Positions 35,860 to 46,955 of a DNA stretch of 64,000 bases are shown here, in pieces; the stretch's first letter is position 1; every line of letters begins with the position of its first letter. Below the pieces are notes generated by a model. That model was not told where the DNA came from. It worked only from the letters and a program-made list of their open reading frames with translations, and searched no databases. This stretch comes from Camelus bactrianus (Eukaryota > Chordata > Mammalia > Artiodactyla > Camelidae): the NCBI RefSeq assembly GCF_048773025.1, contig NC_133547.1:43739004-43803003 (forward strand). Direction: 5' to 3'. The translations under genes were made by a program, and so were the position numbers.

Positions 35860-36210
35860 GAGCGGGGCGGTGAGGGAGCTCATTATCATTCTTAAAAGTC
35901 TAGGCAGGGAAACAAGTCAGGTTAAGAGGACACTTGGGCCCTTGCTGCTGGCCCTGACCCCTCGGGGTCTCTCTCTTGGGCCTGCCCTACCTACTGAGGA
36001 CAGGTTGGAGGAGTTTGCAGAGAACTTCTCTCAAATTGACACTCTCTGTTTATTTTCGCACCCCTAATTACCCTTACAATTCGCCCTGGTTTATTTTTAG
36101 AGGTTTCTCATCCACCTCATTAACAATTCGTAAAAGCTCCTGTCTCATATTTCTACCATTTATACCCTTAATTAAACACCGTGGCCTTTGTTATCTCTGA
36201 ATACCGGCCT
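35860..36210. promoter_or_regulatory. Candidate conserved non-coding element with TAAT motifs
   Basis: Repeat-free; homeodomain-like words recur: 'CTAATTACCC', 'CTCATTAACAATTCG', 'CCCTTAATTAAACACC'. AT-rich islands lie in otherwise ordered sequence, unlike neighbouring decayed repeats. Function is inferred only. Confidence 0.3.
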
Positions 36211-37034
36211 TGTTAGGATTTAAATGGGATGACTCGCAGCTCTTGCCTTCCTGATTTTAAGCCTTCCTTAGCCTTCCTACAACCCTTTTGTGTGCCACAG
36301 GGTTGTCCAGAGCCCTGTCTCCCAGGGTTCTCTCTGTTCCCTTGTGGTTATTCTTTTTTCGTAATCAAGGGCTGCGCTTGTAAAAGAAGGTGTGAGATTC
36401 TGGCTGCTCTGTTTTGTGTTTTGGTTTTGTTTTTTTCGTTTTTTGTTTTTTGGCACCCTCCTTCCTCTACCCCAACCCGGAATTATGAGAAGAGGTTGGT
36501 TGGGATTTTTTCAAGCTTGACCCTCCAGTGTGTGAACAGAGGCGATGCTTAATTAAATGCACACCAGGACTCAGATCCCTGATCTTACACCTGCTGATCC
36601 TCCCATCTCATCAGGAAAGTGCTGCCTAATTACCTTTTCCTGCTGGCCCAGTTTGTATTCAAACCTTCTCGGTGGGACTGGCCAAAGTACTGAAAGCATC
36701 TATCATCAGAGGCATCGATCCCAGACACCACTTTGCAGAGGAAGGAAGGCTGGTGTCGGGCAGAAGCAGCCCTTTCAGTCTGGTGACATTCAGTGGCCTG
36801 GGTCCAGGTTTCTAGGGCAGAAAGGAAGATGCTTCCTGTGCAGTGTTTGGGGCCTGTGGAGAAACCTGCACTTTGGGCAGAGCAAAGAGCCAGTGGGCTG
36901 CCCTTCGTGGCTTGTCCAATTTGCCTTGTGGAGCTCAGAGCTTCCCTGGCAAGAGATAAATCTGTTGACTGTGCTATTGTCCCTGATGGCTCAAGGGTGC
37001 ACGAGGGGGCCCAGCCCTCTAGCGACAGGATAGG
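36211..37034. other. No gene seen
   Basis: Unique-looking, with a T/G-rich run near 36,412-36,455. The frame at 36,557-37,033 (158 codons) has no recognisable domain and is probably chance. Confidence 0.45.
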
Positions 37035-37255
37035 GTTGGACTTACCTAGGTTTTATTCTCAGCTCCCCACCTTGGCCTTGGGCAAGTGGCTTGACTTCTT
37101 TACTTGTTTCCTCATCTGTATGAGATAATACTAATAGTAACTACCTCATTGGATTGATGTCAGAATTGACCGGGTAATGCATGTAAAGAACCTGGCATGA
37201 GACAGGCACGGCATAATCATTTAACAGATAATAGCTGCTTTTACTAGTATTACTG
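37035..37255 (+). mobile_element. MIR SINE
   Basis: 'GGCCTTGGGCAAGTGGCTTG', 'TTGTTTCCTCATCTGTATGA' and 'GTAATGCATGTAAAGAACCT' match the forward MIR. Confidence 0.75.
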
Positions 37256-37424
37256 GAAGATAGTGGCCAGTGTGGTCCTAAGTGGCCACTCTAGACCACA
37301 GGGGCAGTAGAAACACTTAGAGAACCTTCCAAAGATGTATTCTTTCTGGTCTATTTCTATTGGATGTTGTAGGATAATTCTGGGTCATTGTGATGATGTT
37401 AATCTTAGTCTAGAGGAGAAGTCA

Positions 37425-37960
37425 TCTCATTCATTCACGTTCCAACTTATCCAACAAGCAATTATTAAGCACCTACTATGCAAAGTGCAGTGGGGACATC
37501 AGCGCTCAAGCAGCCTCTGCTCTGACAGGGAAGATCGTAACTATGATGTACATCAGAATGAAATGTGTTCTAGGAAGGAGATATAAACGTTGGACTTAGA
37601 GGGACAAAGAAGGAGCTGTTAATCTTGATGTGGGAGGTGCAGAACTCAGGGAAGATGAAGGAGGGAAATGTGAGCAGCAAGATGAAGGACAAGAAAGGTT
37701 TCAAGGCAAAGGGGGAGTGTAAGAACAGTCCAGGATGAGGGAACAGTGTTGGCAAAGTCATGGAGAAGTGGAAATGCATAGGTTTTTGGGAAATGCAGCC
37801 TGTGTGGAGAGAGGCTAACATGGCGCTGGACTTGAATGCCCTCGAGGGAATCTGAAGGAATGGGGGAGGGTGGCCAGAGAAGTGACATTAGACCATTGTT
37901 TCAGAGAGATGGCTAACTGGGACTGTGAAGACAGGTTGGGTCCACAACGTTTCATCACCA
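37425..37960 (-). mobile_element. L2-derived region
   Basis: 'TCATTCATTCACGTTCCAAC', 'AAGCACCTACTATGCAAAGT', then 'AGTGTTGGCAAAGTCATGGA' resemble the reverse L2. Confidence 0.5.
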
Positions 37961-38189
37961 GGAAATCCCTTTCATTAATTACCTCCATAGATCTCAGTTT
38001 GATTTCTGCCAGTTAACGTATTATATTTATTAATAATCCATGAGGCTTTATTGATATAAGTGAACAGTTTCTAGTAGTGCTTTTAAATATTGAGGATCTC
38101 TAGATAATCTGCGTGCCAGGTGGGGAATTAAGAGGGTAGAGAGGTCAAAAAGCAGAGATTAGCAGACCCCTTAGTAAATGCCCACAGTC

Positions 38190-38520
38190 AGCTGGGCCAG
38201 AAGTGATGGGGGCCTGAGCTAAGGTAGGAGTGTGGTTTCTGAAAGGTGGGGACAAGTGTGAGACTGTAGGTGCAATGGACAGGACTTGTGAGTGATTGGG
38301 GCCCAGGAGAGGGAGGAATAGAGAGACTGTGATTCAGAAGCCCTGGGGCCTGGGATGAGAATATCGATGGTGTGTTGACCATGGGACGGGACACAGGAGG
38401 ACTGGAGGCTGGGAGGGAGGAGAGTCAGCAGCGAGAGAAATGCACTGAATTCAAGGTCCCTACAGTCATCTACGTGGGGGTCCCCAACAGGAGGTTGGGA
38501 GCTTGGGAGGCATCTCAAGA
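38190..38520 (-). mobile_element. L2-like region
   Basis: 'GGGGGCCTGAGCTAAGGTAG' and 'GCAATGGACAGGACTTGTGA' resemble the reverse L2 interior. Between 37,961 and 38,185 there is AT-rich unassigned sequence. Confidence 0.4.
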
Positions 38521-39259
38521 CACTTTCTCATGGGCAAAAAAACAGGCTCAGTTGACCTCCCATCCTCAGACTCAATTCATAGGGCCAGTGGGTGGGAATG
38601 GCACCCTCCCAGACCTCCATCTGACTCTTACCTTCTGCTTCAATCAGTCCTTGATCACAGAGTCCACCTCCTAGAATTCTCTGGGATCTGTCCCTTGGAG
38701 CCTGGCCAGTGCTTATTGGCTGTAAGCAGGAAAAGATTGGGTTAGGAAGTGGGGTGGGGGGAGGGGCTCTGGGCAGCACTCCACCACCACCTCTTGCCCT
38801 GCCTGTGCCCAGCCTGCGGTCAGCCCGGCTTAGAGCAGATGCTCTCTGTCATGATCAACCTGTCTGCCTCTGCTTTTGCTCTGTGGCGACAGAACAAGGG
38901 TGTGGGGATGGGAAGCAGATGGCTTGCCCTGCTGTAGCTGGGACTGAACTGCAGTATCATTGATGGGGGGTGACCTTTGGGGTACAAGGCAGTTTCCAGA
39001 CTGGGCTCCTTTGCTGCTAACACCCCCTCATGTTTAGGTCAACAGTGTGCTGCTTGTGGGGCTGCCAGACAGATACCTGGTGGGGGGTATAATCCCACCC
39101 CAAGACTGTCCACGAATGCAGCCCTCTGTGACGGCCTCACATGTGGAATTCAGGAATTCAGAGCACAGTCACCCTGTGAGCTGGCTCTGGGTCAGGGTCT
39201 TCTTGATTAGGAACAGCTGTTCCACTCCAGGTAAAGCCAATCTCTAATTCTGGGACCAA
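38521..39259. other. No gene seen
   Basis: Unassigned; overlapping short frames on both strands have no recognisable product. Confidence 0.45.
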
Positions 39260-39440
39260 ATGGTCCTCAATGCGCGGGCCTAGATTTCACTGGCATCAGA
39301 ATCACCTGCTAGTTTGTTGAAATACAGATTCCTAGGCCCCACCCTCTGTCTAGTGCATCTGACTCTCTGTGGCAGTGACTGACAGTTTTAACATGGTGTC
39401 CAGGTGGCTCAAATGCACAGTAAAGTTTGACAGCCACTGC
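39260..39440 (+). mobile_element. MER5A-like DNA transposon (hAT-Charlie)
   Basis: 'TCACTGGCATCAGAATCACC', 'GAAATACAGATTCCTAGGCC', 'CCACCCTCTGTCTAGTGCAT' and 'AAGTTTGACAGCCACTGCTG' match MER5A over nearly its whole length. Non-autonomous and ancient. Confidence 0.8.
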
Positions 39441-41565
39441 TGGAGACCATCCTCATTACCATTATGCTTGGTTTTCTAGAAACTGTTTCCTGAACCACAC
39501 ATTTGTGTTCTGAATCTGGGTACTTGACTCTGGTCTTGGCTCATGTGTGCACTCCCTTCTGGCTGTAGGTGCTTCCTTTCTCACAGACCCATCCCGATGG
39601 GGCACCTGGACACACAAGGCAGTGGGCAGGGGGCACAGAGCTAGACAAGAAAAAGGCTCCAAGCCTGGTCACTGATGGTGGGAGAGTTGGGAGTTGAGGA
39701 TCAAACTAACGGGACAATGCTGAGGTTCACAGACAGCCGAGGGAGTTGGCTTGGAGAGAAGTCTGCTTGGGAAATAGTGGGTTTTGTCTGCAGCAGGATG
39801 TCTGAGGGCCTCGTCTGTGACAGATGGCAGTTTGGGCCTGGTACGTGGAGGGTCGTGGAAGCTGGGTTATGGATCAACATCAGCACAGGGGTGGTAGGTT
39901 ATGTGGGGGATGGGGGTGATGAGTGAAATTGTCCAGGCATGGCATGGAGAGTTGGGGGGAAGACCCAGCACTGGGCCTGGGGGCCATCTCACTTCTAGGG
40001 GTGTGTATATAAGAGTTGGGGTGACTGCAAAATGGGATCGCATGAGGGAAACCAGAGTCAGGTAAGGACAGGACCTCAAGGAAGGACGGCTGATCATGCA
40101 GGAGGCGCTCCATCCGGGAGCCACAGAGATGGAGTGGGAACACTTACTTTAATAAGCCATTGGCTTTGCGTGCTGGTGAGGAGACAGTGGAGGCGAGCAC
40201 TCATGTGCTTGGGCGCTGCTCTAAGTGGGGGTACACTTGGGCGGGGGAGCACCTGTGTGTTTGGCTTCCCTGAGCGGCTGGCATGGACTCTGCACAAGCA
40301 GGTGACGACTGGGCAGTGAAAAAGTAGCCTCTCCCCTGTCAGGTCACTGTGGGCTCCCTGTGCAGCTTGGCTTGGCCAAGGCTGAGTAGCTACTGTTTGT
40401 CCTGAGCTGGCTCCCCATGCCCGGCTCCCCAGGCAGCCTGGAACACCGTGGCCCTTCTCTGCTTCACTGGCCAGAAGATGCCCTCTGCTAAATGAGCTGG
40501 AGTTGCTGGAACTTTCCCGTCTGCCTAGGCCACTTAAACTTCCAGGTTGGTTGAACACCAGCCAGTTTTCCACTTGGGTTTGCGTGGCTCTGTCTCCTGG
40601 TACCTCGACACCCGGTGAGGTTGAAGAGACTGGCCGCTCAGCTGTGGCTGGAAGTGGGGGAGCTCATGCTGGGGGGTAGGGCTGGGGTTGGGGATGAAAA
40701 CTGATCCGTGCTGCCTGGCTTCACGTTTTCTCCCCAAAGTGAAAATCCAGCTGGCTTGTTCCCCTGGTTTGTCTCGGAAGCAGTATCTGGTATTTATAGA
40801 GGACTGAACCAAGGGCCAATCAGCTCGGAATGGAAATTCCTGAGCCTGGAGTTCTCTGGTGCAACCGGCTCTTGGCTTTCTCTCTCCCCGGAGTTCAGCT
40901 AAGGTTTTCTCTTGAAAACTCTCGAGCTCTGAGAAGTTTGAAGAGGCACAAATGGGGGATGGACACGAAAACACACTGTCTTCCTCTTGGTGCGGATACC
41001 TTGTGTGTTTTTTGCACTTGCTGGCCAGAGGTGGTTGAAGGGCCAGGAGAATGGGTCAGTGGGTGCCCCCAAGAAGCAGCTGCAGTGCCCCCCTCTCTGG
41101 GGGAGTGGCATTGTCTCTTGTTCCTGCAGCCTCTAGGACCTCCGGCTTCTGAAATTATGTGCCCGTGCTAACCTACCGGGCATCAACCAGAGGTGGTGGC
41201 GGTTGTTAGCACAAGCCTTCCAGCTGCAAAGGAAAGGGATTGTGAGAAATGTGACATTTAAAAAGACAGCTGGAATGAGTGAGATATCGGCTGACACATT
41301 CACTAAATGTCACCACTTTTGTTTCTTTTCAATGTTCAGTGCTTGAGTTATTCCAAATTAATTACACAGCCACTTGATTTATTCTTTACCTTCCCTGCTC
41401 CCTCCCACCTCTTCAGACTTAAGAGTTGCGTGCTGGCTTATCCCCTTTGCTCTCAAGTTACCCAGTTGTGAAAGTGACAGGCCTTCTAGGAAAAAGTAGG
41501 TGGTCCAGGCAGCTAGGCTGCAATGTGCTCTCAGGGAGCAGTTCCGAGGCGAAGCCTGATTACCA
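39441..41565. other. No gene seen; promoter-like motif cluster at 40,791-40,840
   Basis: Largely repeat-free. Minus-strand frames at 40,094-40,573 and 40,534-40,974 have no domain I recognise. The motif cluster is listed separately. Confidence 0.45.
40791..40840 (-). promoter_or_regulatory. Core-promoter-like motif cluster
   Basis: On the minus strand, in order: kB-like GGAATTTCC (40,840-40,832), reverse CCAAT box CTGATTGG (40,823-40,816), and TATAAATA (40,798-40,791). A start site would be near 40,765. CCAAT-TATA spacing is short for a typical promoter, and no gene body is seen downstream. Confidence 0.2.
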
Positions 41566-41700
41566 CCATCAAAGCAATGACACACCTGTCCTACAGGTGA
41601 GGGCAATGAGGCTCAGAAATGTTAGTGATGTGCCCAGGGTAGACTGGGGGAGCTTGAAGAGCTAGGACTTAACTCAGATCTTCTGGCTCTAGGCTCTTGC
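41566..41700 (-). mobile_element. MIR SINE fragment
   Basis: 'GAGGGCAATGAGGCTCAGAA', 'TGATGTGCCCAGGGTAGACT' and 'GATCTTCTGGCTCTAGGCTC' match the reverse MIR. Confidence 0.55.
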
Positions 41701-43008
41701 ATTTTCCAAATGTATTGGGGTCAAAAAGATGAATCCATCCTCAAATGGCAAATCTGGAAGGAAACAGGCAGCTGCTGGGATGAAAAGACTGGAGAGTACA
41801 GTTCCACCCCTCCTCCTTCATTACCAGGGAGAGGGCCCCTGGGAGCATCAGGGCAGCTCCAGGTTCAAGACCAGGTGGTATAGGAAGAACTTCTCTGCAT
41901 AGTAAATCACGCATATTTGGATCATCTGGGAAAGAAAGTTCCTGGTAATTGAAGGAAGACGGTGTCTGACACTTGTCTGGCCCTTTGATTTCACAATCCA
42001 TTTTAACTACACTATGTCATTGTCAGTAATTTCTCCTGGGAGATGAAAGACCATGGTATAAAGGGCCATGGCCCTTTCAACCTTGATTAACAAATCCTCT
42101 GTCAACTCAGGGACTCACATTTCCAAAAACACTTGGAATTTCTAGCCATGGGTTTTCATTCCTTATTGCTCCAGCCTGAAGCATCCCCACAAACCTGACT
42201 CAGGCACAGACTGTGAGGTGAAGCCACAGAGAAAAGAATTGCTCCATGTCTCAGAATGCCCGAGGCACCTGCCCACATTGGTGCTCTGTGTCTTGCTGGA
42301 TAATCCCTGATGTGTCATCCCAATCTGTGCAGGAAAAAGAGTCACCTGAGGGAAAAGAGTCACATATCTCCCCACTCCTCCCCCCAGCACTAATTTACTG
42401 CAAGTTAGTCGTCCTCAGCTGAGTTCCCTGCAGGAGGAGGCTCACCACTGTTTCTGAAAGGAAAGAGAAGCAGGGAGGCAGGAGGTTGAGCTTGCCTGTG
42501 TGAGTTCCTGAGTTCGCACAATTCCTCTGAACCCTCTGAATTCATCTGTCCTCTCCCACAGCAGCTCGTCATCAATTTCCCTTTCCATCCAGTCTAATGG
42601 CATAGGCTTTGTTTGGAGCTCTACACTGTAGAGTGATGAGCCCCTTACTGAGCTCAACACCACTTTCCAGTAGAGCTGCTAAGTTACAGCGAAACTTCAC
42701 TCTTTCCTGCCTTGTCCAACATGGAACACATCTGTGGGCTGACTGGCTGGGGTTGGGTTGATGGGCAGGCTCTACACCTCTTTAGTTTTCCCTGGAGGAG
42801 TAACAGATGTAGGGGATTAAATTAATATGCATGACTGAGGGTTCACAGAGTGGCCATTGTGGGCCTCTCTCCAGGAAGGGATGAGGCTGAGGTCTCAGAA
42901 GGGACATTTAGGGGAGCACCATGAAGGGGTATGCATTGACGGCTGGGTTAGGCCATCCTTCTCTAGGATGCCTTAAATTTCTGGTATATCTCTAGCTTTG
43001 CCCTTACC
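41701..43008. other. No gene seen
   Basis: Unassigned unique-looking sequence. Confidence 0.45.
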
Positions 43009-43091
43009 ACATCGTAGAATAATGTCTTCTCTTTATGTACCTGTTTCCTCTGAAATGTGAGCTCCTTGAAGAGCTATGTTTTGTTAGAAGG
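43009..43091 (+). mobile_element. L2 LINE 3' end, first segment
   Basis: 'TCTGAAATGTGAGCTCCTTG' and 'AAGAGCTATGTTTTG' fit the forward L2 3' end; it resumes at 43,282. Confidence 0.6.
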
Positions 43092-43281
43092 CAGTTTTGC
43101 ATTGTGTTTAAGCATGTGAGCTCTGGGATTTGTTATCTGGGTTCAGTTGTGTCACCCTTGGACAAGTTTTTAACCTCTTAGGGCTAGAGGGAGAATTAAA
43201 TGATGTAATGGATGTAAAGAACTTAGAACAGTGCCTGGCATATAGGAAATGCTTAGTGTTTATTAGTTATTATTGTTATCA
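43092..43281 (+). mobile_element. MIR SINE inserted in L2
   Basis: 'AGCATGTGAGCTCTGGGATT', 'GTTTTTAACCTCTTAGGGCT', 'AAAGAACTTAGAACAGTGCC' and 'TAGTGTTTATTAGTTATTA' match MIR nearly end to end. Confidence 0.8.
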
Positions 43282-43357
43282 TTAATTTGCATGCCTCTAG
43301 TCCTAGCATGTTACCTGATATATACTAGGTACTCAACACATGTTTGTTGACTGAATA
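43282..43357 (+). mobile_element. L2 LINE 3' end, second segment
   Basis: 'CCTCTAGTCCTAGCATGTTA', 'GGTACTCAACACATGTTTGT' and 'TGACTGAATA' complete the L2 3' end. Confidence 0.65.
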
Positions 43358-43723
43358 CCTATGTGCATTCAGGAAAAGATGAGCCTGCATTTGTGAAAAT
43401 AAGTCCAGCTGAAGTTCTTGAGTGTTCTGGAACTGAGTAGGGCAGGAAATAGATGTTGGGCTGTAGGGTTGAGTTTGGTCCACAGGTTGGGAGTTGGGCC
43501 AGAACATTTGCAGTGGTGGGAGATGACTTCTACAGAAAATGGCAAGAGTTGAGCTTAGTATAAAAGGTCTGGTTAGCTTGTTTGACCTCCCTGACTTGGT
43601 CTTGCATCAAGGATCACAATATGTATTTATTAGTAGGAACCCCAAAGGTGAGGATGCATTTGTGGGCAGAATGTCAGCAAATGGCACTTCAGGTGATTAC
43701 AGTGTTCTTAAGAGTTGGATCCC
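43358..43723. other. No gene seen; left flank of L1
   Basis: Unassigned. 'GGCAAGAGTTGAGCTTAGT' (about 43,542) resembles the sequence right of the L1 tail (about 45,422) and could be a decayed target duplication. Confidence 0.4.
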
Positions 43724-45244
43724 TGTCAATACTACCCAAAGCAACCTACACATTCAATGCAATCCTTATCAAAGTCCCAATGGTTTTTTTTTTTCTGCAG
43801 AATAGATTCACCCTGAAATTCACATGGCATCTTAAGGGACCCTGAAAAGCCAAAACAATTTTGAAAAAGAACAAATTTGGAGAATTTACACATCCTGATT
43901 TCAAAACTTACAAAGCTATAGTAATCAAAATAGTGTGGTACTGGCATAAAGACAGACATATAGACCAATGAAACAGAACAGAGAGCCCAGAAATAAAACC
44001 TTACATATATGGTCAAATGATTTTCAACAAGGGTGCCAAGATCATTCAATGGGGAAAAGACAGTCTTTGCAACAAACAAGGTAGGAAAAACTGGATATCC
44101 ATGTGATAAAAGAACGAATTTGGACCCTTACCTCACAGCCTATATGAAATTTAACTCAAAATGGATCAAAGACTTAAATTTAAGAGCTAAAACTATAAAA
44201 CTACCAGAAGACGACACTGGGGGAAAACATCATAGCATTGGATTTGGCAATGATTTCTTGGATATGACACCAAAAACCCAGGTAACAAAATTAAAAATAG
44301 ACATATTGGACTATGTCAAAATTGAAAACTTTTGTTCATCAAACGACATAATCAAGAGTAAAAATGAGAGCAGCCCACAGAATGAGAGACAACATCTACA
44401 AATCAAAAATCTGATAAGGGATTAATATCTAGGCTATATAAAGAACTCCTAAAACTTACCAACAACAAAATGAAGTAAAAAATAAGCAAAGACATTTTTC
44501 CAATGGGGATATACAGATGGCCAATAAGCACAAGAAAAGATACTCAACATCACTAATCATTAGGAAAATGCAGATCAAAACCACAATGAGATACCACTTC
44601 ATGCCTACCATCAAAAACAGAAAATAGCAAATACTGGTGAGGATGTAGGGAAATTGGAACCTTTGTGCACTGCTTGTGGGAATATAAAATGCAGCTACTA
44701 TGGAAAACAGCATTATGGTTCCTCAAAATATTAAGAATAGGATTACCATATGATCCAGAAATTCCACTTCTAGGTATATACCTCCCAAAATTGAAATCAG
44801 AGACACGAAGAGAAACTTGAACACCTATGTTCATGGCAGCATTATTCACAATAGCCAAAAGTGAAATGTCCATTGATGGGGGAATGGAAAACAAAATGTG
44901 GTACATGCATACAATGAACTATTACTCAGCCATAAAAAGGAAGGAAATTCTGATACGTATTATAACATGGATGAACCCTGAGGCTATTATACTACGTGAA
45001 ATCATACAGACACAAAAGAACAAACATAATATGATTCTACTCTTACGAGGTTCCTAGAGTAGTTAAATTTATGTAAAGATAGCAGAATTATGGCGCTGGA
45101 GGCGGGAGAGAGGCAGGATGGGAAGGCTGCTGAATAATGGGTATAGAGTTTCAGTTTTGAAAGATGAAAAAAGTTCTGTGGATGGATAGTGGTGATAGTT
45201 GCACCAAAATGTGGAAATATTTAAAGCCACTGAGCTGTACATTT
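43724..45244 (+). mobile_element. L1 LINE (older L1M-type), ORF2 end and 3'UTR
   Basis: Starts 'TGTCAATACTACCCAAAGCA' and runs through 'GTGGTACTGGCATAAAGACA', 'ATGATTTTCAACAAGGGTGC' and 'TACTATGGAAAACAGCATTA'. Its 3'UTR ends 'CTGAGCTGTACATTTAAAGA', typical of L1M families. A 130-codon ORF2 stretch (44,033-44,425) remains open; the frame is broken elsewhere. 5'-truncated. Confidence 0.9.
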
Positions 45245-45261
45245 AAAGATAGCTAAAATGG
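45245..45261 (+). repeat. 17-bp target-site duplication, left copy
   Basis: AAAGATAGCTAAAATGG is repeated exactly at 45,354-45,370 on the other side of the SINE. Confidence 0.95.
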
Positions 45262-45353
45262 GGGCGGGTATAGCTCAGTGGTAGAGCACATGCTTAGCGT
45301 GCATGAGGTACTGGGTACTGGGTTCAATCCCCAGTACCTCCATCAAAAAAAAA
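45262..45353 (+). mobile_element. Camelid tRNA-derived SINE inside an L1 tail
   Basis: Has an A box TAGCTCAGTGG (45,271-45,281) and B box GGTTCAATCCC (45,321-45,331). It carries a small private tandem duplication of 'GTACTGGG' just before the B box, and a short A tail. Flanked by a perfect 17-bp duplication, so it looks recent. Confidence 0.97.
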
Positions 45354-45370
45354 AAAGATAGCTAAAATGG

Positions 45371-45421
45371 TAAATTTTATGCTATGTATATTTTACCAAA
45401 ATGGAAAAAAAAAAAAAAAAA
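45371..45421 (+). mobile_element. L1 LINE, terminal tail after the SINE
   Basis: 'TAAATTTTATGCTATGTATA', 'TTTTACCAAAATGG' and a poly(A) run complete the L1 interrupted at 45,261. Confidence 0.9.
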
Positions 45422-45589
45422 AGGCAAGAGCATAGCTGAGGTGGAAAAAAATGAGGTGGGTCCCTGCAAATGTAGGTGAAAATAGACTTGTGAGTCAAGT
45501 TACATTTAAGCACCTTGGATTAACTTGTTATAAAGAATCATTTTATGTAGCCCTTGATTGATCTGTTTTTGTTCATCAGCATTTTCATC

Positions 45590-46159
45590 AATCAGCCTCG
45601 CTTGGGCACACCTCCATTATTATTCACATCACTTCCCATCAGCTTGACCTCTAAATGTTGATGGTTCCCGAAGAACATCTCTTTGAGACCCTCCTTGTCT
45701 ACTGTTACTGGCGTGGCAACGCCAGCCTCCTGTCTTCACATCTCATTTTGGTGTGTAAGCTTTCTATCAGTTAATATCTCATGTCTCACCTCTCTGCCAA
45801 GCTGCGTGTTGGACTGCAGCTTTCTGCTCGACATCGCTCCAGCATCTCAAACTCAGTTTGGCCCAAACTGGACCCATCAGTATTTTCCTTGTTCTGCTGA
45901 GTTCCTGGTTTCCATGGAAGGCACCATCATTGTTTTGGTGCCTCAAGTGTGAAAACACAACAACTTTGAATCCCATTTCCCTCTCCTTTCTTCCAGATCT
46001 GCTCAGCTGTCAGCTCTGTTGTGTTTTCCATCTGTCATCACCACATCCTGTGCTGGTGTCCTTGTTTGCCTGTGTTTGCCTGTGCACTGCCTATGCTAGC
46101 TCAGACCTCGATCCACTCTTCAGTTTTTTAATATTTCTTAAATTTTTTTTTATCTTTTA
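45590..46159 (+). mobile_element. L2-like LINE relic
   Basis: 'AGCTTGACCTCTAAATGTTG', 'CATTTCCCTCTCCTTTCTTC' follow the L2 ORF2 consensus loosely. Very diverged; interrupted by the SINE at 46,160. Confidence 0.4.
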
Positions 46160-46313
46160 AGTTGAACCTTAAATTACTTTTTTAAAGCTTTTGGTGGGGT
46201 AGGTAATTAAGTTTATTTATTAAATTAATTTTTTAAATGGAGGTACTGGGGATTGAACCCAGGACCTTCAGCATGCTAAGCACATGCTCTCCCACTAAGC
46301 TATACCCTCCCCT
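46160..46313 (-). mobile_element. Camelid tRNA-derived SINE (Vic-1 type)
   Basis: Reverse orientation: 'GGAGGTACTGGGGATTGAAC', 'CTTCAGCATGCTAAGCACAT' and 'CCACTAAGCTATACCCTCCC'. T-rich tail region at left; no clear target duplication, left edge approximate. Confidence 0.92.
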
Positions 46314-46329
46314 GCTGCCCTTGGTTCAT

Positions 46330-46440
46330 TCTTAAGTAGACCGCTGCAACTGCCTCTTTGCCTCCAGTCTCTCCCTGTGGGCTTGCCACAGCCATGCCAG
46401 AAGTGCAGCTGTGAATCAGCCAGAGGAAAGCCAGGGAGAC
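46330..46440 (+). mobile_element. L2-like relic, continuation
   Basis: 'GACCGCTGCAACTGCCTCTT' and 'TGCCTCCAGTCTCTCC' resemble the L2 ORF2 region after the RT core, continuing from 46,159. Confidence 0.35.
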
Positions 46441-46955
46441 ACCAGTCCTGTTCCCTGTACTAGAAAATCGAGCATCTGGGTAGAGTTCACTGGGAAGAGG
46501 AGCAGAGCAGGACACAGGACAAATCATGAAGTTCTGAGGGTCTTGTGGCTGAGAAATAGCCCAAGGAGGTGAGGCTGGGTCAGTGGATGAGGTGTGGCAG
46601 CTAAACTGAGTCTCACGTTCAAATAAGTCTTGTGGTTCCAAGTGATCAGCCCTTTTGGGAGCAGAAGCCAAACCTGCAATGGAGGGGGCAGGGGCAGCAG
46701 GTCTGTTTTCCAGGGGAGGCAGCTGGCAAGAACTAGGCAGGGCCCAGGGAAGGGGCAAGATGCACTCCTTGGGCAGAAAGCCAGCACTCTGCCTGGGCTG
46801 ACCAGTGCAAGCAAGGGGGCTGTGTTGCTCAGGGGGCTCCTTGTCTCCCCGGGATGTAGGGTGCTTAGCAGCCCTGGGAATTCCTCGGCTCTGGGTCTTC
46901 ACCTGTATGGAGCACTTAGCCTGGGACGTGCATACACCTCACAACTTCCACATCC
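46441..46955. other. No gene seen
   Basis: A 200-codon minus-strand frame (46,300-46,902) runs across this and into a SINE/L2 edge; it has no recognisable domain and is treated as chance. Confidence 0.45.

Noticed and set aside
36557-37033. 158-codon plus-strand frame
   Set aside because: No recognisable domain, no conserved-exon features, and it ends at the edge of a MIR.
45262-45353. A functional tRNA gene
   Set aside because: The A and B boxes belong to a SINE with A tail and target-site duplication; no foldable tRNA cloverleaf is expected.
46300-46902. 200-codon minus-strand open frame
   Set aside because: It runs from a SINE/L2 edge through unassigned sequence, has no recognisable domain, signal or splice context, and overlaps other frames.
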